From Naematelia aurantialba (Eukaryota; Basidiomycota; Tremellomycetes; Tremellales; Naemateliaceae), in NCBI GenBank assembly GCA_021527695.1, contig JAKFAO010000002.1, forward strand, positions 1,302,501 to 1,366,500: a stretch of DNA of 64,000 nucleotides, in the 5' to 3' direction. The notes under the pieces were generated by a model. The model saw nothing but the letters and a program-made list of their open reading frames with translations, made no database searches and was not told the DNA's origin. A program made the translations under genes and the position numbers. Numbering within the stretch: the first letter of the stretch is position 1; each line of letters starts with the position of its first letter. Positions 10,676 through 20,638 of this stretch are shown piece after piece.

Positions 10676-12551
10676 TCAGTCATGTCGTCGTGATAACAGC
10701 CCTGCCAGGAGCCCAATGAGCAAAATCAAACCCGTCGTGGCTACGATGGCGGTCACCGCTCCCCATCGTCTTTTTGCGGTGGCGCTCCACTGTCCAGTTG
10801 ATATATAGCTTACAACGCTTCTCCGCTTTCTCCATCCTGGACTTCGGTGACCTAGATGTGGTGATTGGGAAGGAATGGGGTGTCTGGGCTCCGCCTTCTC
10901 GATGTCGACCGAAGCTTGAGGCGATGCAGGGGTAGCCTGGGATCGACAGACGCTGAACCGACCCATCCGTTCCAGCGCCGTGCGTACCGACATGTCTTTC
11001 GGTGGTACCGGCGGCGGCGAGGGTGGGCTTACTGGAACCTCTGGCAATACTACCACACCGCCTCGCTTTGGGTTCTGGTCCATATTTCGTACCGATCCAT
11101 CCTCTGAGATCGGCTCCGGAAACATTGTGGGATCGTCGTCATCGCCCTCCACTTCGTTACTGGGAAGTATTTCTGTGAAGGTGTCCTGACGCGACTCGGT
11201 TCGGCGGATCCGACGAGCGAGTCGCTGGCGCAGGGACAAAGATGTACGGGACGCGAAGCTTGGGGCGACAGAGGATTTTGGGTTGCTTGGGAGTGAAGCC
11301 GATGCAGAATTGTGCTTGGAGGAGCGTGTCAACTAGCGCCGGATGGAGTGTGAAGTGATAGATAGGGGCGTCCGCGTGGAGCTCTGTGAGACCTGCAACG
11401 ACAGCCTTAGCAGTGCTACACCTGATCTGCCGTTGAGAGCTGCTCACCCGCTTGCCACCACGTAACAGCCTCTCTAGAACAGCAGCACGTCCGATTAACC
11501 CCCTCAGATCCATTTCATCGTCGACCTCGCCAGGCTGAACAAGAGGGTTCATATCCGCGTCCCATGTCCTCCCCGCGAACCGCTGATTGGGTCCGATCCG
11601 CGCACTGGTTCTGGATTTGTTGGATAGCGTAGAGCTCTTGCGTGATGCCGACCCGGGTGCAGGGACAGGACTGCTTGTCGTGTCAATTTCTGCCATACCA
11701 GACCAAGCGCTCTTCACGGACCCTCGGTCGTCCCCGAGGGACGCACGGAAACTGTCGACTGCGGATCGTGGAGGAACAAAGGACATCTGCGATGGGGACA
11801 TGGCAAGAGACGCGTCTGCCTTGAAGCTGTCCACAGATACTGGGGAAAAGTGAACGGGGGATAACGGCGAGGGTGATACCGTTCTTCGACGGGATTCTCT
11901 CGGGGCATCATAAGCTGAAGGATCGGAATCCAGGAAGGAGTACCTGGGAGTCGGTTGCCGTGGAGGTATAGCATCAAGACCTGTTCGGGCTAGAAGTGGT
12001 GTCTCCAGATTTCTGGGGGGAGGCGCGGCCCAAGGAAGCCTTGCCAGAGCCTCTTCGAGCTGTCCCGCACTGCCTATGTCAGGCATGAGATTTAGACTCC
12101 CTCCTGACGAATCAGGATCTGCGAGAACGTCCTGGTGTGCCTCGGGGGCCGGATGCGGAGAGGCGCGAAGGAGCGACGAGGAGCTGTGTCGCGTTGTCAA
12201 GAGATAATGGGACGAAGCGCTGGCTCTCCGGGCATGATGTGCTCGCTGAGGGACTGCAGGAGTCGAGGCGGATGAGTAGGACGATAGACTGTGTGATGAG
12301 TGGGTCGAGTGAGTCGTGTGGGTGGATTGAGCGTCGTTGATTGTGTTCTCTAGAGGTGAGATGCCCATCTGGACAGGCATAGAACCCGTCCAAGAGTCAC
12401 GGGTGTCTCTGCCAGACTGCGCAATTGGAGTTGCTAGGGGTGAGAGCTGAGAAGGAGGGCGTTGTGCTAGGAAATCGGGTGTCGCAGGGGAAGCAGAGCA
12501 TTCGGTATAGGAGTTCGAGGACGTGGACGATTGTCTGGCTTCCCAGGTCAT
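10676..12551 (-). CDS. Ser/Pro-rich protein with one C-terminal membrane segment
   Basis: Two exons (12551-11448, 11332-10676) give about 586 residues. The intron (115 nt) starts GTGAGC and ends in CTAG; an earlier acceptor would give a quick stop. Nearly the whole chain is Ser/Thr/Pro-rich and probably cytosolic and disordered. A Pro-rich stretch (VSPPSPPPVPPKD) could bind SH3 or WW domains. Near the C-terminus a strongly hydrophobic stretch (AIVATTGLILLIGLLAGLL) is followed by RRHD, and no N-terminal signal peptide is seen, so it should be anchored by its tail with the bulk in the cytosol. I do not recognise the family. Basic residues before the segment (WRKRRSV, AKRRWG) fit a cytosolic N-terminus. 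Confidence 0.6.
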
Positions 12552-13461
12552 ACTTGAAGGTACACGGTTGACCTACAGTTCTCCAAACAACTTGTACTCT
12601 GAAGTTAACGAATGTGTCCAGGGAGCTGTTATTGACCGCATCGGGAAAACAAACTGGCCGTGCAGAGGGTCCAAGCGTTGCCAAAACAGGTGTGACCCGC
12701 CAGCGGGGGGCTAAGCGGAAACACTGAGCCGGGCGAGACGGGGGAAGTAGAAGGGGGGTGGGAGGCAGACCGGACGGTGATGAAGTCCCCGTCCTGATGG
12801 CGTTGATGGTGGTTGCAACGCGCCGAGGAGGAATGTGGACAGAGCGCGTCGAGAGTGATGGATGTGGAGTGGCGAAAGATGGTGATGAAACGTCAGGGCA
12901 GAGAGAGGGGCTAGTGGCGGTGGGAAGGGCGTTTCAGAAATATGCCACGAATCTTCTCCAGCGCCGCCCATGAATGTATTGATAGTCAGCCGTGCAAGAC
13001 AGGGCGATGTGACTACTGAGAGGTTACGCTCGGCATGGGTGAGAGTGAGCAGCGACTTGCACTGCATTCGTGGAGCGATGTTCGTGCCGAGAGGATCAGA
13101 GAAGGGATTGAATGCTGTGCCGTGCATTGCCTATGTGCTTCTGAGCATTCTCCCAAACGCAACGGCGGTCGGTCCATGTCTGGACATATGTTCTCCAAAG
13201 GGCCTAGAAGAAGTAGCAGTAATGTCACATCCAGCGGGCAGAGGATGGTGCACACAATTCGGCCTTCCCTTGCATCATCCTTTCCCCCAACGAACGTTCC
13301 AAGAGGTCGATCCAGTTTCAGCACAGCCATTTTCTCATTTTCGCACAGCTTCGTCTTGAGACATACAAATCAAGTGAAGAGTTACGCTGCTTATCACTCG
13401 GCATACCGATTCATTGCTTTTCATTGAAGTCTCCACATACACAGCTCGGTTCTCCTGCATA
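12552..13461. other. Divergent intergenic region, no gene supported
   Basis: It separates the minus-strand membrane protein (ATG 12551) from the plus-strand orphan (ATG 13462). Open frames on both strands (for example 12711-13127 minus) overlap each other and have no domain-like composition. It probably contains both promoters and leader sequences. Confidence 0.4.
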
Positions 13462-14448
13462 ATGTCGGATCACCGTAGCCGGGGCTTGGGTCCAAATACA
13501 GCTCACAGACAGAGCCCAAGCGATGACCGCCGCATGCTCACAGGCGCAAGATCATCCTACCAGGATCCAGACGGAATTTCCAGCAGGGGTTGGAGCTCAG
13601 ATGAAAGGCCGTTGGCATATCCGAGCTCTAAAGCGGATCGCCAGTGGAACTCGAAGAGGCCAGCGTCTGGGAATCCGTACCAATCTTTTCAAACTCGAAG
13701 AAGCCGAAACGACGGTAGTAGTCTCAACTCAGGCACCCAAAGTGGGCTGGTGGCAACTAACGGTGGAAGGTCTGATTACCAAAGCACGTCTGCATACGGG
13801 GATACAAACATGCTAAAACGGACCTCATGCGCAACGCCAAGGCCACTCCACACGCGAGGCACATCAGGGAGGTCTCACGGTCATCCGCGGAGGGAAGAGG
13901 CCCTGTCATGCCACAAGCACATGCGCAGTCATCATACCACTAACTACCGAGACCGTGGCGACTCGACTTCACATCGCCGTCACCCATCCGATTGCAGGAG
14001 CAGACAGAAGTTGGTACGGTCAGGCGAGGGAAGCAACAGCGCACCAGTGTCCGTTCATCAGTCGGCTGGTGCTACAGAGGAAATGATCCAGTCTGAAAGA
14101 AACCGGATCATCTCCAGTCTCGCCATCGCGGCGTCTTCGGCAACTACAATGCTGACGAGGCTGAGTATGATGTCAGAGAACAAGGACGGCGGATCCGACA
14201 CAGCATATTTGGAGTCGCTGCGCCAGCATTTGGGGGAGATCTTTCCGGCGCCCGAGGATGGCCACACTCACAAGACCGCGTGCGACCTTGTTGAGCAAGC
14301 CACTAGAGCGACCGAGGGACTTGTGGGCGTTTTGGAAAGTTTGGATGTCGAGCTATCACTAACGGCTGAATCCAAGTTTCCCCGTGAAGCGTCACCGCTC
14401 TCGTCAATGGCGGCCACGAGTGCGTGCTGCTCGCCGACTGGCGTCTGA
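13462..14448 (+). CDS. Orphan Ser/Arg-rich protein with C-terminal helical region
   Basis: A single exon of 328 codons starts at the ATG at 13462; the frame is open further upstream but has no ATG there. Residues 1 to about 210 are rich in Ser, Arg, Gly and His without hydrophobic clusters. From about residue 215 the protein turns helical (ERNRIISSLAIAASSATTML, then TAYLESLRQHLGEIF and EQATRATEGLVGVLESLDVEL), so it has a disordered N-terminus and a small helical C-terminal domain, the same layout as the orphans at 14.7 and 16.1 kb. I do not recognise the family. Three such genes lie in tandem on the plus strand. Confidence 0.5.
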   Translation: MSDHRSRGLGPNTAHRQSPSDDRRMLTGARSSYQDPDGISSRGWSSDERPLAYPSSKADRQWNSKRPASGNPYQSFQTRRSRNDGSSLNSGTQSGLVATNGGRSDYQSTSAYGDTNMLKRTSCATPRPLHTRGTSGRSHGHPRREEALSCHKHMRSHHTTNYRDRGDSTSHRRHPSDCRSRQKLVRSGEGSNSAPVSVHQSAGATEEMIQSERNRIISSLAIAASSATTMLTRLSMMSENKDGGSDTAYLESLRQHLGEIFPAPEDGHTHKTACDLVEQATRATEGLVGVLESLDVELSLTAESKFPREASPLSSMAATSACCSPTGV

Positions 14449-14701
14449 AATTTGTGGCTGCAGGCTCCTTCACAACGCGTTGAACATTTATATGAGTATG
14501 CTGCAGGCATTGAGAGAGATGAGACCAACGAACAACCAGAAATTGTCTGTCACATGCGGACAGCGGGTTCACATGGCGTCAAAGGCGACTTCCTGCTGCA
14601 GCCTGGGCGTAGGACACCGGGCAGTTAAGACTTCCGATTCTCGCTCGTGGAATAAACTTTTTTGCCCGGGACTTGCTGAGGGCGGAACTCTCCTTTTGTA
14701 G

Positions 14702-15646
14702 ATGGAAGGAGAAAGGATCCACATTTCGCATACTTCCTCGCTCTCCAGCAACAGCCTGACGAGTACTGGCAGCATTTCTGCTCAACTCTCTTACCTCAGC
14801 GTCCCATCCTCAATCAAGATGTACATGGACCTGGACCCCTGGAGCTCTGAGTCCGACGAGGATCTCCCGTCCTTCAGCTCTGGAGATCGTAGCGACCCTC
14901 GGGACACAGCATGGCATTCGCCTCGATCTACTCTGATTGTAACCAGTGGGACGGACGTCATCGAGAGCGAACCAGAGGAGGAATCCGCCCCTTCCCTTCC
15001 AACACCGCCGCCCCAAAACACCACGGATCCCGAGCCACTTGGGCAGTCGGATGCGCGTGCGGAAGGCTCACTCTCAGATGGAATTGCCTCCCGCCCTAAA
15101 TCGCCGTCTGAGACTCCTACGGGCTCAAGGTCGGCTGAAATTGACCCCGAAGACGACTTTGAAAACGACGTCACCGTTCAAGCGGTCTCGTTGGACGCCG
15201 AAGAGAGCTTCATAGCCGCTGACTTGCTGGTACAAATCAATGTAGCGATGGATGGAGGTATACGCACGCGGATACAGAGTATTTTCGCCGGACACTCGGA
15301 AACCCCGGCTGGAACCAAGCGTCTGATGCTCCCAGAAGGAACGGCGTCCCCACGCAAAGAGGAGGCCTGGGGATACCCACAATTGGTGCGCTTCCTTCTA
15401 TATACTCTAGACCAGAGATCAGAGCTGTCACCCAGCCAATGCGACGCGATTAGGCTGCAAACGCAACTCAGGCTGTACGAAGTCGAGAAATCACTCCTAT
15501 CTGCCGGAGAAGATGATGTCGATGTCGATTGGGCAGCGCACATTTGTACAAGCATGGTCGCAGAAATTACTAGTCAGATCTTAGACATACGGGCAGAGCT
15601 CTGTCTCACACGTCTCACGGCGGAATCCTCAGATCGTAGTTCATGA
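14702..15646 (+). CDS. Orphan acidic/Ser-rich protein with C-terminal helical region
   Basis: A single exon of 314 codons starts at the ATG at 14702; a second in-frame ATG lies at 14819. Residues about 40-160 are acidic and Ser/Pro-rich (SSESDEDLPSF, ESEPEEESAPS). The C-terminal 140 residues are helical with motifs PQLVRFLLYTLDQ and RLYEVEKSLLSAGEDD. The order of elements (helix, loop with Gly, LxxFL helix, long helix, acidic turn, helix) resembles the shared domain of the 34-40 kb cluster, but identity is too low for me to claim homology. No targeting signal is seen. Confidence 0.5.
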   Translation: MEGERIHISHTSSLSSNSLTSTGSISAQLSYLSVPSSIKMYMDLDPWSSESDEDLPSFSSGDRSDPRDTAWHSPRSTLIVTSGTDVIESEPEEESAPSLPTPPPQNTTDPEPLGQSDARAEGSLSDGIASRPKSPSETPTGSRSAEIDPEDDFENDVTVQAVSLDAEESFIAADLLVQINVAMDGGIRTRIQSIFAGHSETPAGTKRLMLPEGTASPRKEEAWGYPQLVRFLLYTLDQRSELSPSQCDAIRLQTQLRLYEVEKSLLSAGEDDVDVDWAAHICTSMVAEITSQILDIRAELCLTRLTAESSDRSS

Positions 15647-16073
15647 CCTTTTCATGACTTTCGGTCCGCTAAGGCTTCGTCCATGCATAATTGTATTGAC
15701 GGCAGGGCGAAGCGAAGGGGAAAGGGGGAATCTTACTCAGTCTCCCCTAGGTCACTTATTAGCTCAGCGGGCATCTGCGCCAACGTCCAATTCAGTGATC
15801 ACTGTTCACTGTTGAAAGGCCTTCGTCGCCTTCTCAAAGCGCACTTGACGCGGAGTGACGACCTCGGTGTTCCCCCGAAAGCTCCATCATGAAGACTGCC
15901 CTCGGAAGACCATGATGAAAGGTGTGCATTACTAAGCAGATCGTACACGACATCATGTCGTGGGAACAAGGCGGGAAAATCCACGCACCTCTCTTTCCTT
16001 TCGAGTGGTAGATATACATGAACTGCCGCCGGACTTGAATTTTTCTGACTACACCTTGACACCTACTGACAGA
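15647..16073. other. Intergenic stretch
   Basis: The 427 nt between two tandem plus-strand orphans hold no open frame worth reporting. A possible upstream extension of the next gene exists (open from 15960) but lacks an ATG. Confidence 0.4.
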
Positions 16074-16448
16074 ATGACTCAGACTGAGACAAACGCGCCA
16101 AGCTCCCAACACGGCACCCTCCAGTTGGAGGAACAGACTCAGCCGCCACGAGACGACAAGACGGTTACCCAGACGAAGCACGCGGCTACCCGATCCGGCT
16201 TTGGAACACTTTGCACGTCTTTCTTGGACAGCGCGAAGAGGCTGACCGGGGTGGTGGAAGATTCCCCGACCGACCTTTCACTCCGAGACAGCGCACGGTC
16301 TATCACACATCACATACACTCTCTGGAACTACTATCTTCAGAAGGTCAGATGCAAGAAGAGGACCTGAGAGAGATGCAAAACGTGCTATCAACCCTCTTG
16401 GAGGAAAGCCGTACAGCTGCTTTCAGCTCGGGAGGCACAATCGGCTAG
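16074..16448 (+). CDS. Small orphan protein, helical
   Basis: A single exon of 124 codons starts at the first in-frame ATG, 16074. The first 40 residues are polar (Thr, Gln, Asp); the rest forms likely amphipathic helices (FGTLCTSFLDSAKRLTGVVED, LRDSARSITHHIHSLELL, LREMQNVLSTLLEESRTA). There is no signal peptide or known motif. It is the last and shortest of three tandem orphans on the plus strand and could be a shortened relative of the gene at 13.5 kb. It could also be non-coding, since only composition supports it. Confidence 0.4.
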   Translation: MTQTETNAPSSQHGTLQLEEQTQPPRDDKTVTQTKHAATRSGFGTLCTSFLDSAKRLTGVVEDSPTDLSLRDSARSITHHIHSLELLSSEGQMQEEDLREMQNVLSTLLEESRTAAFSSGGTIG

Positions 16449-17049
16449 GGGACAAAGAGCCGATTGGCAGGTGTGCAGGGCAAGGGCATCTCGCTAGGGG
16501 GACAGAGGATCGTATAGACCCATATTGACCAAAGTGATATGCTACATGCCGTGGGTGGTCAGACACAAGCGCCAAGTGTTGCACTGTTACACGTTCAATA
16601 AGCTGTCGATGCTCGCTTTCACAAGAAAGCGGTGACGAGAGTGGCAAAACCGCTTGATGCGGAGGTTGAAATGAACCCTTTGTCCGAACGCTAGTGTATG
16701 CAGAGGGGACCTACAGGTAATGCCTGACTCAGTATAGCGTGCTCAAGCTCCAGGAGACGGTACAGCCACACCTTGGCCCAGAATGGCCGTGGATGGTGGT
16801 TCAGACGCTGCTTTAAGCTTGGGCAGCCAACAGGCTAGAAAAAAATGGGAGACCAGGAGAACACGCTCGTTCAAGCTGTACAGGCTCTAACTCAATCAAT
16901 GGCAGCGGTGTATACCGCGTATAGACGAGATACTTGGTAATCATGTCCTCCCCCCCGGTGGCTAGTTCCCACTGGGTGGCGTCCTTGGACATCGCGGAGA
17001 AGCGAGCGTGGCATCTGAAGACAAGACCTGCATGGATGTATCTGCGAAT
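16449..17049. other. Convergent intergenic stretch, nothing recognised
   Basis: It lies between the 3' ends of the plus-strand orphan (16448) and the minus-strand orphan (17050). No gene, repeat or RNA was seen. Confidence 0.4.
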
Positions 17050-18341
17050 TTATCCGTGAGGTGGATAGGATGTGGAATGATAGTGGCTGCTTGTGGAAGG
17101 GGCTGATGCGGCATCGCGATTAGCTTGAGCACTAGAGCGACCTCCAGGGTTACTGGAAACCGAAGCCGTCGTGGGTGGCGCCACACCTGGGCCAGAGAGT
17201 GCTTGTGTACCTCTGGAAGGCGTAGAGTAACCACGTGAGTACAGGGCAGATGAAGGGCCGGGGGCCGCAGTGGAAGAATGGTATCCCTGACCGGTGCTCC
17301 AATAATGACTTGTGTTCGATGGTGCGACCGATGTGAATTGGGCTTGAGCAGGCTGATGGTGGGGCATGCTCGAACCTAGTGGGTCTGGGTGGTCGGGAGC
17401 AAAACCAAGCGCCTTGGTATTGTACCCGTTGAATGTCGTCCTTTCCAACATGGATGGCATTGTCCACACATTGGCGCTGGTGTGTGGAGCCGGCGCTGAA
17501 GTCACCGCACTGATCGCCCTGTTTCTGGGACGGGGCCCTCTGGAACCAGGAGAGCCATAAGAGACGAAGTTGTCTGGTTCGACCTTATAAGGGATGAAGT
17601 TGTCGCTTGGGGGAGGTTGGCTGGCTTTCGGTTGCAGGTCGGACGGATGTAGATGCCATTCTTGCAAGGCCTGCTTCTGGCATGAGGTGATTATGTCTTG
17701 GAGTGCTGCCTCTTGTCTTGAAGCGAAAGTGTTCCCAAACACCACTTGTTGACTCTGGCCACGAACTCTCGGCAGGTCTCCGTCGCTTCTTCTGCCGTGC
17801 CGCCTTCGTGCAGGATTCTTTCCGCCAACTTGCCCTCCGCGTCCCTTGCAAACTGGACAACATGGGGCCACATCGGCGAGTGGGAAATTCCTTGGCCGTT
17901 GTATCCGGAATGTTCGTTCAGCGGAAAGGACGTAGTGGAGTGTGATTGGTGTCCCGAAGGGATGGAGGGGGTAGTGAACCAGCCAATCACCTCTCCTCTT
18001 ACTTTACCCAGCCGCCTCTTGATCAGTACCTTTGAAACTCCTGTAGCCCGTGGATCGTCGCCAAAGAGCTCGTTCACTCGAATCCAGAACGTCTCTGCGA
18101 GCCCCTGCAACGACCGCTCCTTCTTGCTTACCTCCCTCTCTGCCTGTCTGAGCTGACCCCAGGCATATTGGAGCAAATCGGGTGACCATGTTGTAGGTGC
18201 CGTCCCTCTGCTCCTGTATGAACTACTGCTTGGAAGGGTAGCGGTGGCATTGACCCCGTGCGAGGAGGCGATAGTGGAATTGCTAGAAGGCTCCAGCCTG
18301 ATGGGGTTCAGGTGGAATGGTTTTGAACCGCCAGGCTCCAT
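17050..18341 (-). CDS. Orphan protein: helical N-terminal half, Ser/Pro/Gln-rich C-terminal half
   Basis: Translation starts at the ATG at 18341. The first frame encodes a helical region (residues about 40-195), and a second frame (17050 to about 17710) encodes a Ser/Pro/Tyr/Gln-rich tail. A 44-nt GT-AG intron at 17753-17710 would join them into about 415 residues. Without it the protein ends after 216 codons at 17691. The helical part seems to contain two similar units of about 40 residues, one around WSPDLLQYAW...AERE...RVNELF and one around MWPHVVQFAR...AERI...RVNKW. A TATA-like element (TATAAAAG, minus strand) lies near 18492. The family is unknown; here the folded part is at the N-terminus, unlike the other orphans. 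Confidence 0.5.
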
Positions 18342-19367
18342 CGGCGTCCGTGGGATTGAATAGCGTGCAGAAAGGGCGTGAGAATAAAAATCGGTGTGAA
18401 TCCGGAATGCGCTCTATGTTGTTTTGAGGCCGGGTGGAACGAGGGCTTGCGTGTGTATATCCTAGGAGGGTGTCCGATTCTCAGAGGGCTTTTATACACG
18501 GACAATCAAACCGCCTCATCACCGCTTTCAGACCTCCCTTTGTCTGCTCGGAGGCTGGTTCGACTGCCGACTCTGGCAGAAACCATTCTTCAACGATCCA
18601 TGCATTGTTCTCTCCTGTAGCAGACCTCCAAGGGCAGGTTGCTTCGCGGCTGCGAAGTCAGCGAACGGGTGACGAGCAAGAGGAGAAAAGGGCCGGTAAG
18701 CGCAGGCGACCGGGGAGACTTACAGATAAGGCTTCTTTGGCGGGGTGGCGAGAGAGAGGTTGGCATCAAAGGTTCGTTTCCTGTCTCAAGGCCGACCACT
18801 GGCACTGGCCATTGAGCTGACTTTCCAGCACGAAACCAGTAACGCCTACCAGTCCGTGCGCGCTTGCTAATATGTCCAGTAAGGGGTCAGAACTTTAGTC
18901 ATCGCAATGGTACAGTATGATTGATGCCCAGTTTGGCAGCTAAGTACCGTAGCGCTCTACGACCCACTCCTCCTGGGATGAAGCTCCTCCACTCTCCGTT
19001 CTGCCAATGCCAGCTGGCTACTTGCACGATATTATGATGGAATCGATTTCAGCTCCTGGAACGATTCTGCCCGAGTCATGTTCGCCGCTCAGCCGTGGCT
19101 ACTAGTGCCTGTTAGTGCGTTCTCCACACAAAATGACTGATTGGTTATGGTCAGCCCGTGACAAGAAACTCTCACTCGTGCGCTTTGGAGAGTCTAGGTC
19201 TGTAGACCATCGATGCAAAAACTCAATGCTCAGTTTGATAAAATCAAAATCCCATAACCGGTCTCTAATGCTGATATACCAATGGCCCAGCAGCCGAAAC
19301 AACTGAAACCTCTATTCAAAAACGATTTTCCTATGGATAGATCGAAGAATAGTAGGCAGAGCGGGGA
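18342..19367. other. Intergenic stretch of about 1 kb
   Basis: The left end contains the likely promoter of the minus-strand gene at 18341, with TATAAAAG on the minus strand near 18492. The remainder has short open frames on both strands but no codon structure or similarity I can recognise. Confidence 0.4.
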
Positions 19368-20228
19368 TCAGGCCGTCGGGAAGCTGATGCCTGCCTGCCG
19401 GACCGGCCCGACACTGATTCCTGAGACGGCCGGGTGGGGACCTTGCCTCTGACTAGCGATTGGGCGGTGGTTCGTCCAGTTTGCTGGTACGTTGGACACC
19501 GTGTTGCTCGTTCTGAGCGAAACGAGAGCTTCAATAGCAGCACGAGCTGACGGAGAGATTGGTCTGTCTCCGCCATACAGTTGCGGGTCTCCGAAGGCAT
19601 CCGTATCTTGCATTGCTCGTTCGAGGTCACGCAAAGACAGATATCTTGAACGTCCAGTGTCGTCACTTGGGGACACGTAGCCAGCCGAGCGGTCAACAGA
19701 CGAAGACGCTCCAACAGGCGAATAGATTCGGGTGGACTGTACCATGGAAGAGGCAGAAACAGCAGTCATCGAGCTTCCCATTCGAGGGTTGGCCGCGCGG
19801 TTTCGGGGAGACGCGCTTCGCGTCCGATGCTCGTATGGCGTCGCCCATTGATCTGTCCCATCCGTACCGCGACTTTCAAAGACATCGTTTCGTCCATCGC
19901 CACGAGCTAACGCGCCCGACCCGGGCAGGTTAGACCCGGCACTTTGACGGTTCCTAGTTGTCTGGTAGCTGGGCGCACTAGGAAAACTCGACTCAAGCGG
20001 GCGCGCAAGAATGGGGAAAGACCTCGGCGAGCGTGTCCGCTCGTTGATATCGACTGGACGAAACGGAGGTAGCGACGGGGTTTCTCCACTTGAGTTCCAT
20101 AAATTGGACCGGCGACTGGCGTGGCTCGAGAGACCTGCTCGCTGATCTGTCAGCCCCGACTGTCCGGTTGTTTCGCTGTGCACAAGAGGATCGGGTGATT
20201 TCATGTCTTGGGAATGAGTGTCCGCCAT
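19368..20228 (-). CDS. Orphan Ser/Arg/Pro-rich protein
   Basis: A single exon of 286 codons starts at the ATG at 20228. Most of the chain is Ser/Arg/Gly/Pro-rich and disordered. One short conserved-looking block, SRYLSLRDLERAMQDTDAFGDPQLYGGDRPISPSA-like (about residues 200-235), contains an amphipathic helix and may be a binding motif; a second helix (ARAAIEALVSL) follows. No known domain was recognised. It is the last member of the left-hand block of orphans before the conserved centre. Confidence 0.45.
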   Translation of the reverse strand: MADTHSQDMKSPDPLVHSETTGQSGLTDQRAGLSSHASRRSNLWNSSGETPSLPPFRPVDINERTRSPRSFPILARPLESSFPSAPSYQTTRNRQSAGSNLPGSGALARGDGRNDVFESRGTDGTDQWATPYEHRTRSASPRNRAANPRMGSSMTAVSASSMVQSTRIYSPVGASSSVDRSAGYVSPSDDTGRSRYLSLRDLERAMQDTDAFGDPQLYGGDRPISPSARAAIEALVSLRTSNTVSNVPANWTNHRPIASQRQGPHPAVSGISVGPVRQAGISFPTA

Positions 20229-20638
20229 TTGAAGTTATAGAAGGTCTTGTGTGGGGCGCGTATATCGCTGGCAGACGTCAACTTGTCCTTCACAATCCCG
20301 CCCCTGGGAGAATCTCGCAGTCTCTCCAGAGAAGAAACGAGGCCGCTTCCAGCCGTTATAGCCTCGAGGTCCCTCAATCATGCCACCGCCTCGTTCTATC
20401 CCCTATCTCTCATGCACCTTTGACCCGAGTTGAGAATTAAAACGATCCTTTGCGCGGCTTTGGTCTGACCGAAGGAGAGGAAATATCAATCTCCGCCTCG
20501 ATGCTCCTTACGGTGAAACACGTTTTTAGAAGCGCTTTAACGCCGGAATAATCGGGAAGCTACGGAAAACAGCGGGCATGCATGCGGGAGTGGCCCGACT
20601 ACATAGCCCGTCCAGTGACTGCATGAGCCTTGGATAGC
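20229..20638. other. Intergenic stretch
   Basis: It lies between the ATG of the orphan at 20228 and the 3' end of the PheRS alpha gene. Only short unsupported open frames are present. Confidence 0.4.

Noticed and set aside
12711..13127. Minus-strand open frame of 138 codons in the divergent region
   Set aside because: It overlaps plus-strand frames of similar quality and has no recognisable motif. Its position between two diverging genes makes promoter sequence more likely.
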